This document shows positions 15,275-24,221 of a stretch of 64,000 nucleotides of DNA, in pieces. Location: positions 434,001 to 498,000 of the forward strand of contig JADBYA010000002.1 in NCBI GenBank assembly GCA_020403245.1. Reading direction: 5' to 3'. Position 1 is the stretch's first letter; each line of letters opens with the position of its first letter. Source of the DNA: Flavobacterium sp. (GTDB taxonomy: Bacteria; Bacteroidota; Bacteroidia; Flavobacteriales; Flavobacteriaceae). Under the pieces are notes generated by a model. It was not told the origin of the DNA and did not search any database. It worked only from the letters and a program-made list of their open reading frames with translations. A program made the translations under genes and the position numbers.

Positions 15275-18200
15275 TTGAAAAAGCTAATTTTTATTGTCCT
15301 GATTATACCCACACTCGTTTTCTCTCAGCAAGAAGCGAGTGTTTGGTATTTTGGTCAAAACGCAGGGTTAAAGTTTGAAACCAATGGTAGCGTTACACCA
15401 CTCAGCAATGGGCAACTCGATACCGAGGAAGGTTGTAGTTCTATAGCTGACGGTACTGGTAATTTGCTTTTTTATACCGATGGAAGAACGGTGTGGGATA
15501 GAAACCATATTCCAATGCTCAATGGAAGTTTTGCCAATGGTACTGAGCTTCATGGCGATTCATCTAGCACACAATCGGCCATTATTGTACCAAAACCAAA
15601 CGATCCTAACATTTATTATGTTTTTACCGTTGATGAACCGCATCATGAAAATGCTTTGGTTTATCCTAATGCTTTTGTAGGGAGTTATGCAGCATTAGGT
15701 AGTGGTTCAGTGCCAATCACCGATGATGGTAGGAATAATGGGTTTAATTATTCTGTAATAGATTTGAGTGTTACAGGCAGTAATGGTAGTATAGGTAATA
15801 TTGTTTCCAGAAACAACCATTTGGTTACCTATGATACCAATCCTACTGGAGAAGAAATAAAATATAAGTGTGCAGAAAAAATAACAGCTATAAAGAATGA
15901 AGTTGATGGGAGTTATTGGGTAATTACCCATTTTATCAATAAGTTTTTTGCTTTTAAAGTGACTAGTTCAGGAGTTATTACTTCTCCTGTAATTTCTGCG
16001 GTTGGAAGTAATCAAACGCTATTAGGTTATAGACGAAATGCTATAGGGTACTTAAAAGCTTCGCCCGATGGTCGAAAACTTGCTATTGCACATAGCGAAA
16101 ACGGAACTGTTCTTGGTAATGGTTCGTTTGGAACAGGAAATATTGAATTATTTAATTTTGATGGGGCAACTGGCATCGTTTCGAACCCAATCACGGTTTT
16201 GCCAAATGTTCAAGCGTATGGAGTGGAATTTTCTCCCAATTCAGAAAAATTATATGCTACGTATAGAGTTGACACGAATGTAAATATGGAATTATCACAG
16301 TTTGATATACTGGCTACTGACATACCAAATTCTAAAGTTATTATTGATAATCAACAAAATTATCTGTTTTCGTTGCAGCTAGCTCCTAATAATAAGATTT
16401 ATTGTGCTACTGCTTATGTAGCGTCAATGGGAGTTATCAATAACCCAAATTCGATAGGGCTTGCTTGTAATTATGTTCAAGATGGTCAACCGGTGACAAC
16501 AAACACTTTAGTAAAATTAGGGTTACCTCCGTTTATTACCTCCTTTTTCAATGCTTCTTTTACAGTTGAGAATTTTTGTTTGGGTTCGGCTACACAGTTT
16601 ACTTTGAACAGTACAACTGGTGTAACAAGCGTTAGTTGGGATTTTGGTGATGGCAGTCCGTTATCCAATGTGCTAAATCCAAGTCATAACTATTTAACAG
16701 CTGGAAACTATACCGTAACCCTAACCGCTACTGCTGCCAATGGGACTAGTACAAAAACAAGGACTATCACTATTGCTGCTATACCCGTTGTAGCCAATAC
16801 TGTTGCTAATCAAATTATTTGTGGTACTGACAACATGAGTTATAGTTTAGCGCCATTTACAACTACGCTTTTGGGTAGTCAATCCAATACGCTGTATGGC
16901 GTTACTTATTTTTTGTCCTCATCGGATGCAACCAATCATGTCAATGTCCTACCAATAAATTATAGTCTGCCACTTGGAGTAACTACTTTTTATGCTAAAA
17001 TTCACAGTATTACCCATATCAGTTGTTACGTTTTGACTAGTTTCACTATAACTTTATACCTGCAACCCGTTGCAACTACTCCAAATGCCATTTTTAGTTG
17101 TGACGACTCCTCAAATGATGGTATAGGAAATTTTGATTTGCAAAGTGTAAAAGCTACTGTTTTAGGAACTCAAAATGCCACTTTATATACAGTAAGTTTT
17201 CATCTAAACCAAAATGATGCCGATACCAATAGCAATGCTTTAGCGTTGAATTATCAAAATATAGCTAACCCACAAACCATTTTCATTAGAATTGAAAACA
17301 ACCAACAAACCAGTTGTTTTGCAACCACCTCTTTTCAAATTGGGTTGTACAAAATGCCAATTGCAAACCAACCACAAGATATGTTTCTTTGTGATGATGG
17401 TAATGATGGAATTGAAACCTTTGTTTTGACACCGCAAACGAGTGTAGTTTTGGGAACACAATTGGCAACCGAATTTAGTGTTTCTTATCATTCATCTTCT
17501 ATCGAAGCCAATAATGGCTTCAATTCGTTGGGAGCCGATTTTGTTACTACATCCAATGACCATACTATTTATGTTAGAATTCAAAACAATCTCAACCCAA
17601 CGTGTTTTGCCATTACTTCTTTTCAATTGCAACTAAAAGCGGAACCTATATTAAATATAGATGAAACTTATTCTATATGTGAAGGAAATTCAATAGCTGT
17701 TTCTGCACCAACTGGTTTTAGTTCTTATTTATGGTCAAATGGCGACACCACTCCAACGGCACATATTACTCAAGCAGGGAATTATTCCTTGACCGTTACT
17801 AAAAACTATGGTAGTATCAGTTGTAGCACATCACAGGATTTTGTGGTTTATAATTCAAATGTGGCCACCATCACTCAAATAATAACCACCGACTGGACCG
17901 ACAATCAAAACAGTATCACGGTGGTTGTAACAGGCGATGGCGATTATGAATATTCATTGGATGGCATAGAATATCAAGATAGTAATACGTTTTATGGTTT
18001 ACAAAACGGACAATATACCGTTTATGTAAATGATAAAAAAGAATGTGGTTTTAGAACACAAGAAGTATTTTTGCTCATTTATCCCAAGTTTTTTACTCCT
18101 AACGGCGATGGAATTCATGACACTTGGCAAATTAAATTTTCATTCCAAGAGACGAACATGGAATTGATTATTTTTGATCGCTATGGAAAACTAATAAAAA

Positions 18201-18331
18201 GATTTAAAGGAACTGATTTGGGTTGGGACGGCACATTAAATGGTAAACTATTGTTTGCTGACGATTACTGGTTTGTAGTAAAAAGGCAGAATGGTAAAGA
18301 GCATAGAGGTCATTTTTCGCTGAAAAGGTAA
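15275..18331 (+). CDS. Large T9SS type B sorting-domain protein with PKD domain
   Basis: This encodes 1018 residues, starting at TTG 15275 because this gives a good signal peptide (MKKLIFIVLIIPTLVFSQ) and no ATG does. Residues 20-420 look like a beta-propeller (ASVWYFGQNAGLKF, LLFYTDGRTVWDRN, LKASPDGRKLAIAH). A PKD domain follows at about 443-503 (VSWDFGDGSP, YTVTLTATAANG), then repeated domains with SCFATTSFQ-type ends, and a C-terminal gliding-motility-associated type B sorting domain at 938-1018 (PKFFTPNGDGIHDTW, IFDRYGKLIKRFKG, GWDGTLNGKLLFADDYWF). It should be secreted by the type IX system. The target is unknown; adhesion is plausible. Confidence 0.92.
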   Translation: MKKLIFIVLIIPTLVFSQQEASVWYFGQNAGLKFETNGSVTPLSNGQLDTEEGCSSIADGTGNLLFYTDGRTVWDRNHIPMLNGSFANGTELHGDSSSTQSAIIVPKPNDPNIYYVFTVDEPHHENALVYPNAFVGSYAALGSGSVPITDDGRNNGFNYSVIDLSVTGSNGSIGNIVSRNNHLVTYDTNPTGEEIKYKCAEKITAIKNEVDGSYWVITHFINKFFAFKVTSSGVITSPVISAVGSNQTLLGYRRNAIGYLKASPDGRKLAIAHSENGTVLGNGSFGTGNIELFNFDGATGIVSNPITVLPNVQAYGVEFSPNSEKLYATYRVDTNVNMELSQFDILATDIPNSKVIIDNQQNYLFSLQLAPNNKIYCATAYVASMGVINNPNSIGLACNYVQDGQPVTTNTLVKLGLPPFITSFFNASFTVENFCLGSATQFTLNSTTGVTSVSWDFGDGSPLSNVLNPSHNYLTAGNYTVTLTATAANGTSTKTRTITIAAIPVVANTVANQIICGTDNMSYSLAPFTTTLLGSQSNTLYGVTYFLSSSDATNHVNVLPINYSLPLGVTTFYAKIHSITHISCYVLTSFTITLYLQPVATTPNAIFSCDDSSNDGIGNFDLQSVKATVLGTQNATLYTVSFHLNQNDADTNSNALALNYQNIANPQTIFIRIENNQQTSCFATTSFQIGLYKMPIANQPQDMFLCDDGNDGIETFVLTPQTSVVLGTQLATEFSVSYHSSSIEANNGFNSLGADFVTTSNDHTIYVRIQNNLNPTCFAITSFQLQLKAEPILNIDETYSICEGNSIAVSAPTGFSSYLWSNGDTTPTAHITQAGNYSLTVTKNYGSISCSTSQDFVVYNSNVATITQIITTDWTDNQNSITVVVTGDGDYEYSLDGIEYQDSNTFYGLQNGQYTVYVNDKKECGFRTQEVFLLIYPKFFTPNGDGIHDTWQIKFSFQETNMELIIFDRYGKLIKRFKGTDLGWDGTLNGKLLFADDYWFVVKRQNGKEHRGHFSLKR

Positions 18332-18464
18332 TACCATTTTTGCATTAAAATTGCCGTAATAAACACTTTTTTTTCTTTCCACTTCAATGGTAGCGATTGC
18401 GAACTGACAAAGAAATTTAGATTAAATAACAAGTAGATTGTGCTATTTGATAAATGTTATTGAA

Positions 18465-18545
18465 TCTAAATTTTCGTTCATACTACAAATATATAACAAA
18501 GTTGGTTGCAAATAAAAATGCCTTTCGAAAGGAAAGGCATTTGTG
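18465..18545 (-). repeat. 82-bp direct repeat copy B: displaced ruvB promoter and start, coxA terminator
   Basis: This is the second copy of 5594-5675. On the minus strand it begins with the hairpin (AAATGCCTTT/AAAGGCATTT, 18520-18542) that ends the coxA transcript, then TTTG, spacer, TATATTTG and ATGAACGAAAATTTAGA, the ruvB start. After 16 bases of ruvB the match stops and the frame closes after 12 codons. The rest of 18332-18464 shows nothing I can assign. The promoter here would drive only a 12-codon stub. Confidence 0.88.
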
Positions 18546-18564
18546 GTTTTTTTATAGCAATTAA

Positions 18565-20364
18565 TTAATGGTGCAGTTGTTCTTCACCTTCTTTCATTGG
18601 TACATTTTGAGGAACAAAATCTTCTTCATGTCCTGGCTTGCTGTAATCATAAGGCCATCTGTGAACATGAGGGATTTCTCCTTGCCAGTTGCCGTGGAAA
18701 TGTTCTATCGGCGCTGTCCATTCCAGTGTGGTCGATTTCCATGGATTTTGTACTGTTCTTTTTCCGTAGAAAATACTACTAAAGAAGTTATAAAGGAATA
18801 CCAATTGGAACGCACCACCAACTAAAGCAAAAACGGTAATGATAACATTAACATTTTGCAAATCGTCAAATAAAGGGAAGTTGGTGTTGGTATAATATCG
18901 TCTTGGTAAACCTGCCATTCCGATGAAGTGCATTGGGAAGAAAACTCCATAAGCACTAACGGCAGTTACCCAAAAGTGAATGTATCCTAAGTTTTTATTC
19001 ATCATTCTTCCGAACATTTTTGGGAACCAATGATAAATTCCAGCAAACATTCCGTAAAGAGCTGAAATACCCATTACTAGGTGGAAGTGTGCTACTACAA
19101 AATACGTATCGTGAACGTTAATATCCAAAGTACTATCACCCAAAATAATTCCAGTCAAACCACCAGTGATGAAAGTAGATACTAGCCCGATGGAAAAAAG
19201 CATCGCAGGATTTAATTGCAAGTTTCCTTTCCACAGCGTAGTGATATAGTTAAATGCTTTTACCGCAGAAGGTATCGCAATTAATAAAGTGGTAAATGTA
19301 AATACCGAACCAAGGAATGGATTCATACCAGAAATAAACATGTGGTGACCCCAAACGATAGTTGACAAAAATGCAATGGCAATTAGCGACATGATCATCG
19401 CTCTGTAGCCAAAGATTGGTTTACGAGAGTTAGTAGCTATAACTTCAGAAGTGATTCCTAATGCTGGTATTAAGATAATATATACTTCTGGATGTCCTAA
19501 GAACCAAAATAAATGTTCAAATAATACTGGTGACCCTCCTTGATAATGTAAAACTTCTCCAGCAATATAAATATCCGACAAGAAAAAAGACGTTCCAAAA
19601 CTTCTATCCATAATCAACATCAATGCTGCTGATAATAAAACTGGGAAAGAAATAACACCAATGATAGCCGTTATGAAGAATGCCCATATAGTCAGAGGCA
19701 ATCTTGTCATCGACATTCCTTTTGTTCTTAAATTAATCACTGTTACAATATAATTTAATGACCCCAAAAGCGATGCCGCAATGAATATAGCCATCGAAAC
19801 TAACCATAAGGTCATACCTGTACCTGAACCCGGAATGGCTTGTGGTAGTGCGCTTAATGGTGGATAAATTGTCCATCCTGCCGATGCCGGTCCAGATTCC
19901 ACAAAAAGCGAAGAAACCATTACAACACTTGAAACAAAAAACAACCAATAGGATATCATGTTTAATATTCCTGATGCCATGTCTCTTGCCCCAATTTGAA
20001 GGGGAATTAAAAGATTACTAAAAGTTCCACTTAAAGCGGCAGTTAATACAAAGAATACCATGATGGTTCCGTGAATGGTAATCAAAGAAAGATACGTTTC
20101 ATTTGACATCACTCCACCTGGCGCCATTTTTTCGCCTAAGAAAAAACTAAATATTTTAAATGACTGTTCTGGCCAAGCCAATTGCATTCTGAAAAGCAAT
20201 GACATTCCAACACCAATTACACCCATAATGATACCCGTTAATAAGTATTGTTTGGCTATCATCTTATGATCAATACTAAAAATATATTTAGTAATGAACG
20301 TATCTTTATGATGGTGTTCGTGTTCGTCGTGACCGTGGTCGTGGTTGTGAGCTTCTGCTGACAT
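18565..20364 (-). CDS. coxA: Cytochrome c oxidase subunit I (aa3-type)
   Basis: This encodes 599 residues, the catalytic subunit that reduces oxygen and pumps protons in the inner membrane. All six histidine ligands are visible: TIHGT (heme a), HPEVY at about 289 (CuB, with the cross-linked Tyr), GHHMF at about 338 (CuB) and VAHFHLV at about 423 (heme a3 and a). About 12 membrane segments are present. The N-terminus is His-rich (HNHDHGHDEHEHHH), as is the last residue pair. It is the last gene of the ACIII-oxidase operon and is followed by a hairpin terminator. In F. johnsoniae, ACIII and aa3 oxidase form a supercomplex. Confidence 0.97.
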   Translation of the reverse strand: MSAEAHNHDHGHDEHEHHHKDTFITKYIFSIDHKMIAKQYLLTGIIMGVIGVGMSLLFRMQLAWPEQSFKIFSFFLGEKMAPGGVMSNETYLSLITIHGTIMVFFVLTAALSGTFSNLLIPLQIGARDMASGILNMISYWLFFVSSVVMVSSLFVESGPASAGWTIYPPLSALPQAIPGSGTGMTLWLVSMAIFIAASLLGSLNYIVTVINLRTKGMSMTRLPLTIWAFFITAIIGVISFPVLLSAALMLIMDRSFGTSFFLSDIYIAGEVLHYQGGSPVLFEHLFWFLGHPEVYIILIPALGITSEVIATNSRKPIFGYRAMIMSLIAIAFLSTIVWGHHMFISGMNPFLGSVFTFTTLLIAIPSAVKAFNYITTLWKGNLQLNPAMLFSIGLVSTFITGGLTGIILGDSTLDINVHDTYFVVAHFHLVMGISALYGMFAGIYHWFPKMFGRMMNKNLGYIHFWVTAVSAYGVFFPMHFIGMAGLPRRYYTNTNFPLFDDLQNVNVIITVFALVGGAFQLVFLYNFFSSIFYGKRTVQNPWKSTTLEWTAPIEHFHGNWQGEIPHVHRWPYDYSKPGHEEDFVPQNVPMKEGEEQLHH

Positions 20365-20389
20365 ATGGGTAAACTTTTAAATTTTATTA

Positions 20390-21568
20390 CTATTTCATTT
20401 CTGCTTTAGCAACTACAGTTGTGTCATTGCTTTTTACAGTTATTGAATCTTTAGTTTGAGACACTGCTACTTCAGAAGCTTTTGCTTGAACTGCAGCATC
20501 TTTAACTGCTTGAACAATTGTTTTTCTGTCTTTTAACCAAGCTTTATATTCTTCAGGTGTATCAACTACAATCTTCATTTGCATATTGTAATGAGATGTT
20601 CCACAAATCTTGTTACATAATAACAAGAAATCAAAAGTGTAAGGATCAAGGGCAACTTGACCGTTTGCCACAAGGTCAATACTTTTCTTTGCACGTATAG
20701 CATTAATGTTTGCTACTTTTTCAATCATGGCTGGTTTATCTCTCATTTCTGCAGTAGTTACAGATGGGATGAAAGAAAAACTAGTAACCATTCCAGGCAC
20801 ACAATTCATTTGAGCTCTGAAATGTGGCATGTAAGCAGAGTGCAACACATCTTGTGAACGCATTTTGAATATTATTCTTTTTCCTTTCGGGATATGTAAT
20901 TCTGTTGAAGCGAAATCATCTTGAGCATTTGGGTCAGATAAATCAACCCCCAAATTATTTACTCCTTCGATGTATCTAACATTGGCTTTACCCAAAACTT
21001 TATCATTTCCAGCATACCTAGCTTCCCATTTGAATTGTTGAGCATAAAGTTCGATAACAATAGCGTCATCAGCGTCTTCTTCATCTACAAACATAATGTT
21101 TGTCCAAGCATATAAACCATATAGAATTAATCCTGCTAAAACAATTGCAGGGATTACACTCCAAATAAATTCTAGTTTATTATTGTCGGCAAAATATAAT
21201 GCTTTTTGTCCTTGTTTTCCTCTATATTTAAAAGCAAAATAATGTAATAATGCTTGAGTAATAGTTTGAACAAATAAAATCAAGACCATGGTAATCATCA
21301 TAAGATTGTCCACTTCTGGTCCGTGTTCAGAAGCAGCATCGCTCATCAAAGGAAAATGTCCGTAATTTAATAGGCAGTAAATTGTTGTTAAATAAATAAA
21401 ACCTAAGAATGCAAACATTAAATAACCATTAACTTTATTATCATTATCTGTTGCAACTGGACTGTCATCTACTCTTCTTCCAACCTGTGTTAGGTGGAAA
21501 ATTTTAGTTAACTGCCAAAGTGCAACTGCCAATAAAACTACAACTATAAGTATCATAAAAGTTGTCAT
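20390..21568 (-). CDS. coxB: Cytochrome c oxidase subunit II
   Basis: This encodes 392 residues and receives electrons at CuA. The CuA motif is CNKICGTSHYNM near residue 340; the usual Glu between the cysteines is Lys here, while the ligands Cys, Cys, His and Met are all kept, and the distal His is in DVLHSAYMPHF. Four hydrophobic segments occur before the soluble domain (residues 2-24, 47-72, 87-115, 130-155), two more than the minimal subunit II. The C-terminus has a 50-residue Ala/Lys/Thr-rich tail. It lies 25 bp before coxA and 19 bp after actF. Confidence 0.95.
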   Translation of the reverse strand: MTTFMILIVVVLLAVALWQLTKIFHLTQVGRRVDDSPVATDNDNKVNGYLMFAFLGFIYLTTIYCLLNYGHFPLMSDAASEHGPEVDNLMMITMVLILFVQTITQALLHYFAFKYRGKQGQKALYFADNNKLEFIWSVIPAIVLAGLILYGLYAWTNIMFVDEEDADDAIVIELYAQQFKWEARYAGNDKVLGKANVRYIEGVNNLGVDLSDPNAQDDFASTELHIPKGKRIIFKMRSQDVLHSAYMPHFRAQMNCVPGMVTSFSFIPSVTTAEMRDKPAMIEKVANINAIRAKKSIDLVANGQVALDPYTFDFLLLCNKICGTSHYNMQMKIVVDTPEEYKAWLKDRKTIVQAVKDAAVQAKASEVAVSQTKDSITVKSNDTTVVAKAEMK

Positions 21569-21587
21569 TTGTAATTTACTTTAAATA

Positions 21588-23087
21588 TTAATAATGAAAA
21601 TGTTTACTTTCTTCAATGAAAGGATTTCGTTTTGGTACCAAAGGTGCTTTTGTTAGGGCACTGAATACTACGTAAATAAATAATCCTAGGAAGAATGCTA
21701 ATGATGAAATTTCAGGTATTCCAATAAACCATCTGTCTCCAACTGTTGCTGGCATAATCATATTGAAGAAATCAACATAATGTCCAATTAAAATGATGAT
21801 ACCTGCCATTACAATAATCCAAAATATACGTTTGAAATCGGTATTGATTAAAAGTAATATTGGGAAAATAAAGTTCATTACAACTGCGCCCCAAAAAGTA
21901 ATACCATAATCATTAATTCTGGTGACGAAATAGGTAACTTCTTCAGGTATGTTAGCATACCAAATCAACATAAATTGCGAGAACCATAAATAAGTCCAGA
22001 ACACACTAATACCGAACATAAATTTAGATAAATCGTGAATGTGGCTTGAGTTCACATTTTCTAAATATCCTTTTGATTTTAAATATATGGTAACCATTTG
22101 AATAGTCGTAATACCACTTACAAAGAAGCTTGCAAAAACGTACCATCCAAATAATGTACTGAACCAATGCGGGTCAAATGACATGATCCAATCCCAAGAC
22201 ATAATCGATTCAGAAACAATAAAGAATACTAGGAATGCTGCTGACAATTTGAAATTCTTTTTGTAAAAAGTATTGTCATTTGACTCGTCTTGTGCTAAAC
22301 AATTTTTTCTTGAATAATACCTGTATAAATTCCAAACAGTTAAAAACAACAATGCTCTAATTATCCAGAAAGGAAAATTCAAATATCCTGATTTACCAGC
22401 AATCAAGTGATCATAGTTGGGCTTTGTAGGATCTGTTATTCCGTCAGCCATCCAAACAAAAAGATGGTTTAAGTGAAACCCTGACAACAATAACAATATA
22501 AAAAAGATAATTGAACCAGGCAATAAATAGGCAGTAATTCCTTGCATTACTCTAAACAATACTGGAGACCAACCGGCCTGTGCCACTTGTTGAATGGCAT
22601 AAAAAGCTAAAGCTCCAAGTGAAATTAGCATAAAAAATATACACGCTACATAAAGTGCTGCCCATGGTTTGTTTTGCAATTGATGAAAAACGTGTTCAAC
22701 ATGTTCTTTATGTTCAACATGTTTATTTGCTTCTTCGTAAGTAACCCCAACGGTAGTACTTATGTGTTCTTCATGATTTGTTGAAGTTGTTTCAGCAACT
22801 GTATCTTTTACTGAGGAAACCGATTCGGTATGATCAACTTTTGAGACAATAGCAGTGTTAGCAACTTCTTCATGATTTGTAGTAGCGTGATGAGATTCTG
22901 CTTTAGCATCGTGATGCGCTGCTGTGGCTTCATGCCCGCCTTCGTGATGAGATTCCTCTTCTTTCAGAATTGTCTCAACGTCTTGAACCGTTTTTGGTGC
23001 AGCGAAAAAACCATAACCTATACCCAGGACACCAACTAGCATCAGGATATAAGAGAATGTTTTTAATTTACTTGAAAATGTATACAT
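21588..23087 (-). CDS. actF: Alternative complex III subunit ActF (NrfD/PsrC-like)
   Basis: This encodes 499 residues, an integral membrane subunit of the quinol:cytochrome c oxidoreductase related to ActC, with about ten membrane segments. After the first segment (YILMLVGVLGIGYGFFAAP) comes an unusual hydrophilic insert of about 100 residues (about 38-140) very rich in His, Glu, Thr and Ala (SHHEGGHEATAAHHDAKAES, then NHEEV, HVEHKEHVEHVFHQ) before the second segment. The C-terminus (PLVPKRNPFIEESKHFHY) is typical of the family. The insert could bind metal ions or be a surface linker; neither is shown. Confidence 0.92.
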   Translation of the reverse strand: MYTFSSKLKTFSYILMLVGVLGIGYGFFAAPKTVQDVETILKEEESHHEGGHEATAAHHDAKAESHHATTNHEEVANTAIVSKVDHTESVSSVKDTVAETTSTNHEEHISTTVGVTYEEANKHVEHKEHVEHVFHQLQNKPWAALYVACIFFMLISLGALAFYAIQQVAQAGWSPVLFRVMQGITAYLLPGSIIFFILLLLSGFHLNHLFVWMADGITDPTKPNYDHLIAGKSGYLNFPFWIIRALLFLTVWNLYRYYSRKNCLAQDESNDNTFYKKNFKLSAAFLVFFIVSESIMSWDWIMSFDPHWFSTLFGWYVFASFFVSGITTIQMVTIYLKSKGYLENVNSSHIHDLSKFMFGISVFWTYLWFSQFMLIWYANIPEEVTYFVTRINDYGITFWGAVVMNFIFPILLLINTDFKRIFWIIVMAGIIILIGHYVDFFNMIMPATVGDRWFIGIPEISSLAFFLGLFIYVVFSALTKAPLVPKRNPFIEESKHFHY

Positions 23088-23114
23088 AGCTTTAACTATC
23101 TGTTTGTTCTAGAA

Positions 23115-23678
23115 TTATAATTTACTTTTTAGCTGCATAACATAAGCTGCAACCTGCCAACGTTCTTCTTGGCTTAATTGATTAGCATGAGAACCCATTG
23201 AGTTCAAACCATATGTTACAACGTGAAAAGTGCTTGCTTCGTTTATCACTCTGTCAGCATAACTAGGCACACCTAAAAATTTTTCTTGGGTTACTAATTT
23301 TCCTTTACCATTTCCTTCAGTTCCATGACATATAGCACAATATATAACATAAAGTTGTTCTGCTTTTTTCATATCAACTTGAGATGAATCTAGTGGTGAT
23401 TTAGGATTTAATGCTTTTATTGAAGCTAGTGCTTCAGGTGTATTTGGATATTCATATGGTACAAATCCTCTTTTAATAGAACCATTAGCAGGCAATTGCC
23501 CTTCTTTACCTTTTAAACCAGTTGGCGAATTGAAAGCATCAGACTCTGAATAGGTTTCATACGCCACAGACTCGTACATGTTGGGCATGTATTGATAGTT
23601 AGGTTTCAAATCATCTTTACATGATGAAAAGGAAACAACGATACCCAATACAAATATTATTTTAAGTAAACTTTTCAT
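23115..23678 (-). CDS. actE: Alternative complex III subunit ActE (monoheme cytochrome c lipoprotein)
   Basis: This encodes 187 residues from MKSLLKIIFVLGIVVSFSSC, a lipoprotein signal with the cysteine at 20; this start leaves a 7-bp gap to actD and is preferred over one 21 bases upstream. A single heme c motif CAICH and a later GLNSMGSHANQLS (Met ligand region) mark a class I cytochrome c. It should be anchored in the periplasm and pass electrons within ACIII or on to the oxidase. In the known F. johnsoniae structure, peripheral subunits are held by triacylated cysteines, which fits this lipobox. Confidence 0.93.
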   Translation of the reverse strand: MKSLLKIIFVLGIVVSFSSCKDDLKPNYQYMPNMYESVAYETYSESDAFNSPTGLKGKEGQLPANGSIKRGFVPYEYPNTPEALASIKALNPKSPLDSSQVDMKKAEQLYVIYCAICHGTEGNGKGKLVTQEKFLGVPSYADRVINEASTFHVVTYGLNSMGSHANQLSQEERWQVAAYVMQLKSKL

Positions 23679-23685
23679 ATCTATA

Positions 23686-24213
23686 CTAATGCTTATCAAT
23701 TACTTTAACTTCTACTGCTCCAGTTCCTTGGAAAAACTTTACTAACTCTGCTTCATTTTCATTAATAGAAACTTCCATTAAAAAATGATCGTCAGTAGTT
23801 CTTACATCTGGATTTTCAGCTTGTTTAAATGGCCACAATCTACTTCTCATATAAAAAGTAATAACCATTAAATGCGCTGCAAAAAATACGGTCATTTCAA
23901 ACATAACTGGAACGAAAGCTGGCATATTTTGATAGTAAGCAAAACTTGGTTTTCCTCCAATATCCTGAGGCCAATCTTCAATCATGATATAATTCATCAT
24001 AATGGTAGCTACACTTAAACCGATACATCCATAAATGAAAGCACAAATAGCTAATCGTGTTGGCGCAATTCCCATAGCTTTATCCAACCCGTGAACAGGG
24101 AATGGTGTAAAAACTTCTTCAATGTGATGATGTGCAGCTCTTGTTTTGTGAACTGCGTCCATTAATATATCATCATCATTATATATAGCGTGTATTACTT
24201 TATTACTACTCAT
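23686..24213 (-). CDS. actD: Alternative complex III subunit ActD (DUF3341)
   Basis: This is a 175-residue DUF3341 protein with an N-terminal soluble segment (AIYNDDDILMDAVHKTRAAH, FTPFPVHGLDKAMGI) and two membrane helices (RLAICAFIYGCIGLSVATIMM; PAFVPVMFEMTVFFAAHLMV). The FPVHGLD motif is characteristic. It is a membrane subunit of ACIII with no cofactor. It is flanked tightly by actC (8 bp) and actE (7 bp). Confidence 0.94.
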   Translation of the reverse strand: MSSNKVIHAIYNDDDILMDAVHKTRAAHHHIEEVFTPFPVHGLDKAMGIAPTRLAICAFIYGCIGLSVATIMMNYIMIEDWPQDIGGKPSFAYYQNMPAFVPVMFEMTVFFAAHLMVITFYMRSRLWPFKQAENPDVRTTDDHFLMEVSINENEAELVKFFQGTGAVEVKVIDKH

Positions 24214-24221
24214 AGCAATTA

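Noticed and set aside
5676..18464. Insertion sequence or integrative element with its own recombinase
   Set aside because: No transposase, integrase or terminal inverted repeats are seen; only the flanking 82-bp direct repeats support movement.
18465..18480. A truncated second ruvB gene at the copy B repeat
   Set aside because: Only 16 bases of ruvB coding sequence match; the frame then stops after 12 codons, so it is a displaced promoter and start, not a pseudogene of useful length.
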